A DNA stretch of 64,000 bases. It comes from Sulfobacillus acidophilus (GTDB taxonomy: Bacteria > Bacillota > Sulfobacillia > Sulfobacillales > Sulfobacillaceae). Shown one piece after another: positions 61,459-64,000 of the stretch; position 1 is the first letter of the stretch; every line of letters begins with the position of its first letter. The stretch lies in the NCBI GenBank assembly GCA_003023745.1, contig PXYV01000002.1, positions 1 through 64,000 on the forward strand. The letters are read 5' to 3'. Made by a program: the position numbers and the translations under genes. Below the pieces are notes generated by a model. It had not been told where the DNA came from. It saw only the letters and a program-made list of their open reading frames with translations, and searched no databases.

Positions 61459-63879
61459 ATGGTGGCAGTTATGAAAAACGACGGGCATCTCCAAAAATGG
61501 CGGCGTGCTTCCGTGACAAAGGACGGTTCGGCGCGTGGACGCCGGTTGGTTGATGCATCTCCCCCGCGCCTTTCCCTGTCACTACTAGGGCGCTTTAGTC
61601 TGACTGTCGGGGGAAGTTCTCTGCACTTGGCCATTAACGCCCGCACCGAGGCCCTCATCGGGTATCTTGCGATCCATCGCAACCGCGTGATCGCGCGCCC
61701 CGAACTGGCGGAGAATCTATGGCCCGATTCGGAAATGGAGCAAGCACGAGCGAATCTGCGAAAAACCCTGTATCAAATTCGCCAACACCCCTGGTTGTCG
61801 ATTTTGGTAGGCGAAGAAGGCCAAGACCTTAGGTGGGCACCACAAACGGATGTGGTGCTAGACCTCGCGGAACTAGAAGTTTCCACTTTTCACCAGACCA
61901 CGCGCCTGTTGGAATATGCTCGACAACTATATCAAGGACCGCTTCTTCCCCACCTTGATGATGTCTGGATCGAACCTGAGCGCCGACGATTGGAACAGTT
62001 GCATCTCTTGAATCTGGTCACGCTGGCAGAGCGTTACCTGCAATTAAATGCACCGACACAAGCGCTGCTCGTAGCTCAAGACCTTGTGCGCTGGGATCCG
62101 TTCAACGAAGAACATTATCGACTTTGCCTCATAATCCATGCGGCGCGACAAGATTTGGCGTCATTGCAGCGTACCTATGATCAAGCCGAGGAACTTTTCC
62201 GCCGAGAACTCCGCATGTCTTTGGGCAGGGAAACACGACAACTCTTTAACGATCTCACGAATGCGGTCAGGTCCCGTGAACTACTCGCGGCGCGCCGCGA
62301 GTCTGAGTCATTTGAGACCGTTGCGGTAAGCACTGCAACCGAAGCCTTTCTCCGGTGGTTGAGAGAGCCTTCGGCATCCTCCACCTTTTACCTTTGGGCA
62401 CCTCCCGGCGGAGGAAAAACCACATGGCTTGCTGAAGCTGCACGACTGGCCCAGGATCGAGGATGGCTTCTCATGAGGTGTCCACCAGGTCCAGACCGGG
62501 TGGCTCGAGATCGACTCGAAGGTCGTCGGATACTCTTTGTGGTAGATTTAGATACGCCGACGTCATCGGCCTACGAGTTCGCAGTCAATAGCGCTAAAAG
62601 TCTACCTTCTTTAATGGTGCGCTACGTTGTCACCGGGACATCTCCCCCCGAGTCTTTAGCGACTAGACGGCTCAAGATACCTGATCTACATTGGGTAGCG
62701 ACTTTAGACCCTCTAAGTCCGGCCGAAATCCTCGCCTTGCTTGCCCGCGCGGGAGTGGCAGATCCAGCCATGGCTCAGGAAATTATGGCAGCAGCAGGAG
62801 GGCTGCCCTTAGCGGTGAGGCAGGCGATCGACATTTGGACCGCGTCCAGCACCGGACAATTTTCCGCACATGATCGTTGGTTGAGGACCATGGCGACGCT
62901 GATTCCCCGCCTTGTCAAGATGGCGGATCGCGTGGATTCTCGCACGCTCTCCGCCTGTTCACTGCTAAGCCATGTGGAACCCGAAGTGTTGTCCATGATT
63001 TTAGAGCGACCAATTTCTCCCGCGGAGTATCGTCGATTGACGGTATCTGGACTGTTTGTCGCGACTCCCGACGGTCTGGCTCTTCGGGGTGAAGTTCGGC
63101 GCTTGTTGCTCCGAAACTTTCAAAGTCAGGAACCCTTGGAATCGGCCAAGTTATTTCGTCGAGCCATCAATGTGCTGGTGCAGGAATGGGACGGACGGTC
63201 GGCGGACGAAAGAGAACACATTGCACGCGAATGCATTTTTTCCATTCGAGAGTTTCGCGGTCTTAACCCCGAGGGCTATCTTTGGCCGTGCCCTGGTCTG
63301 GAATTGACGGAACCTACAATTGAAGACCAGCCAGCCATGTTTCGGTTGCTTCAGTATTGGGTTCAGGTCCAACAAGCCTCCAGCTCTGCCCGCTTTTCTC
63401 GCGAATGGGACAATTTGATGGCATATCGAAGCCTTCGGCTACGTGTGGCGCGTGATAGCCGCGGAGAGATCTTGGGATTTAACGTGGCGGTGCCAGTGCG
63501 CCAGGATTCGCTTCCCGTGTTGCGTCACAGTCGCACCACCGGTGTGTTGGCCCAAAATAGCGAGTGGGAATCGGCGGTGGATCCGAACACGCGAGGCTGG
63601 GTCCTTCGAATGGTGGTTTATGGCCCGAAACGGTCAGCTACAGTGCAAGTTTTGTTAGAAACTGACCTGTTGGGGTTGTTTGGCGCCGCGTCGTCGCTGT
63701 TTGTCGCAACTCCCTTAACCCGCTATCAACATCTGTTGCCTGTGTTGGGCTTTCGGCGGCTCATGGGTACGGCGCGCTGGAACAATGGGAAGTTGCGTCC
63801 GGTCAACAATTATGTTCTCCACTTGCCCGGTGGATTTCCTGGCTGGGTTGCACGGTATTTCCAAGAAGGCTTTGCTTGA
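61459..63879 (+). CDS. SARP/BTAD-domain transcriptional regulator with AAA-type ATPase module
   Basis: LSLLGRFSLTVGGSSL...RTEALIGYLAIHRNRVIARPELAENLWPD; BTAD helices (YQGPLLPHLDDVWIEPERRRLEQLHLLNLVTLAERYL); Walker A APPGGGKTTWL. Confidence 0.85.
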   Translation: MVAVMKNDGHLQKWRRASVTKDGSARGRRLVDASPPRLSLSLLGRFSLTVGGSSLHLAINARTEALIGYLAIHRNRVIARPELAENLWPDSEMEQARANLRKTLYQIRQHPWLSILVGEEGQDLRWAPQTDVVLDLAELEVSTFHQTTRLLEYARQLYQGPLLPHLDDVWIEPERRRLEQLHLLNLVTLAERYLQLNAPTQALLVAQDLVRWDPFNEEHYRLCLIIHAARQDLASLQRTYDQAEELFRRELRMSLGRETRQLFNDLTNAVRSRELLAARRESESFETVAVSTATEAFLRWLREPSASSTFYLWAPPGGGKTTWLAEAARLAQDRGWLLMRCPPGPDRVARDRLEGRRILFVVDLDTPTSSAYEFAVNSAKSLPSLMVRYVVTGTSPPESLATRRLKIPDLHWVATLDPLSPAEILALLARAGVADPAMAQEIMAAAGGLPLAVRQAIDIWTASSTGQFSAHDRWLRTMATLIPRLVKMADRVDSRTLSACSLLSHVEPEVLSMILERPISPAEYRRLTVSGLFVATPDGLALRGEVRRLLLRNFQSQEPLESAKLFRRAINVLVQEWDGRSADEREHIARECIFSIREFRGLNPEGYLWPCPGLELTEPTIEDQPAMFRLLQYWVQVQQASSSARFSREWDNLMAYRSLRLRVARDSRGEILGFNVAVPVRQDSLPVLRHSRTTGVLAQNSEWESAVDPNTRGWVLRMVVYGPKRSATVQVLLETDLLGLFGAASSLFVATPLTRYQHLLPVLGFRRLMGTARWNNGKLRPVNNYVLHLPGGFPGWVARYFQEGFA

Positions 63880-64000
63880 CCGCTGTTTAAGATGGATCCT
63901 CGGGCATTTTGCTGCCAAGAGGACATGGACTACCGCAGTTTATGAACGCCCACTCATAACAGGAGAAATGTTTTGGCGGTGGTTCATCTCGCCGTGTTTG

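Noticed and set aside
1-64000. CRISPR arrays, rRNA and tRNA genes
   Set aside because: No regularly spaced repeats and no recognisable rRNA or tRNA sequence was noticed; a tRNAscan/Infernal run would be needed to exclude tRNAs fully.

Overview
64 kb bacterial chromosomal window, about 55% GC, apparently a Gram-positive thermoacidophile-type genome (Sulfobacillus-like; this is an inference from gene content, not proven). From left to right it contains: (1) the end of a type III restriction-modification locus (mod partial, res), followed by an Apea-like HEPN-type protein with an RNTFLH motif and a tyrosine recombinase (1-6.5 kb); (2) a secreted Asp-box protein, a 2-hydroxyacid dehydrogenase and a frame-split penicillin-binding protein; (3) an L-fuconate-dehydratase / cytosine deaminase / NCS1 permease cassette bounded by two directly oriented IS630-type transposase relics that share a 128-bp segment (11.8-17.5 kb); (4) a GH1 glycosidase, a decayed stretch with an unlisted 47-aa zinc-ribbon-like ORF, agmatinase-family hydrolase, APC permease, P1/DmpA-type peptidase, lipoproteins and an NRAMP-like transporter with substituted signature motifs; (5) a peptide-use block (two S9 peptidases, an orphan family-5 SBP, an MFS transporter); (6) a 5-gene operon of class III aminotransferase, P5C dehydrogenase-like, CoA-transferase A/B and a second aminotransferase; (7) a mobile-element graveyard (internally deleted IS21, intact IS4-type, remnants of GNAT, TcmP and tyrosine recombinase); (8) an IclR regulator and a 6-gene operon (two FAD amine oxidases flanking a PTE-like hydrolase, RocB-like M20, DDAH-like, APC permease); (9) an orphan FliN/FliY-like protein, an IS1634-type element with recognisable terminal inverted repeats abutting a truncated inositol-monophosphatase-like gene, an iolG-like gene, and a large SARP/BTAD-AAA regulator whose C-terminus looks GNAT-like. 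No rRNA, tRNA or CRISPR array was recognised. All family names come from reading motifs by eye; no database search was run.
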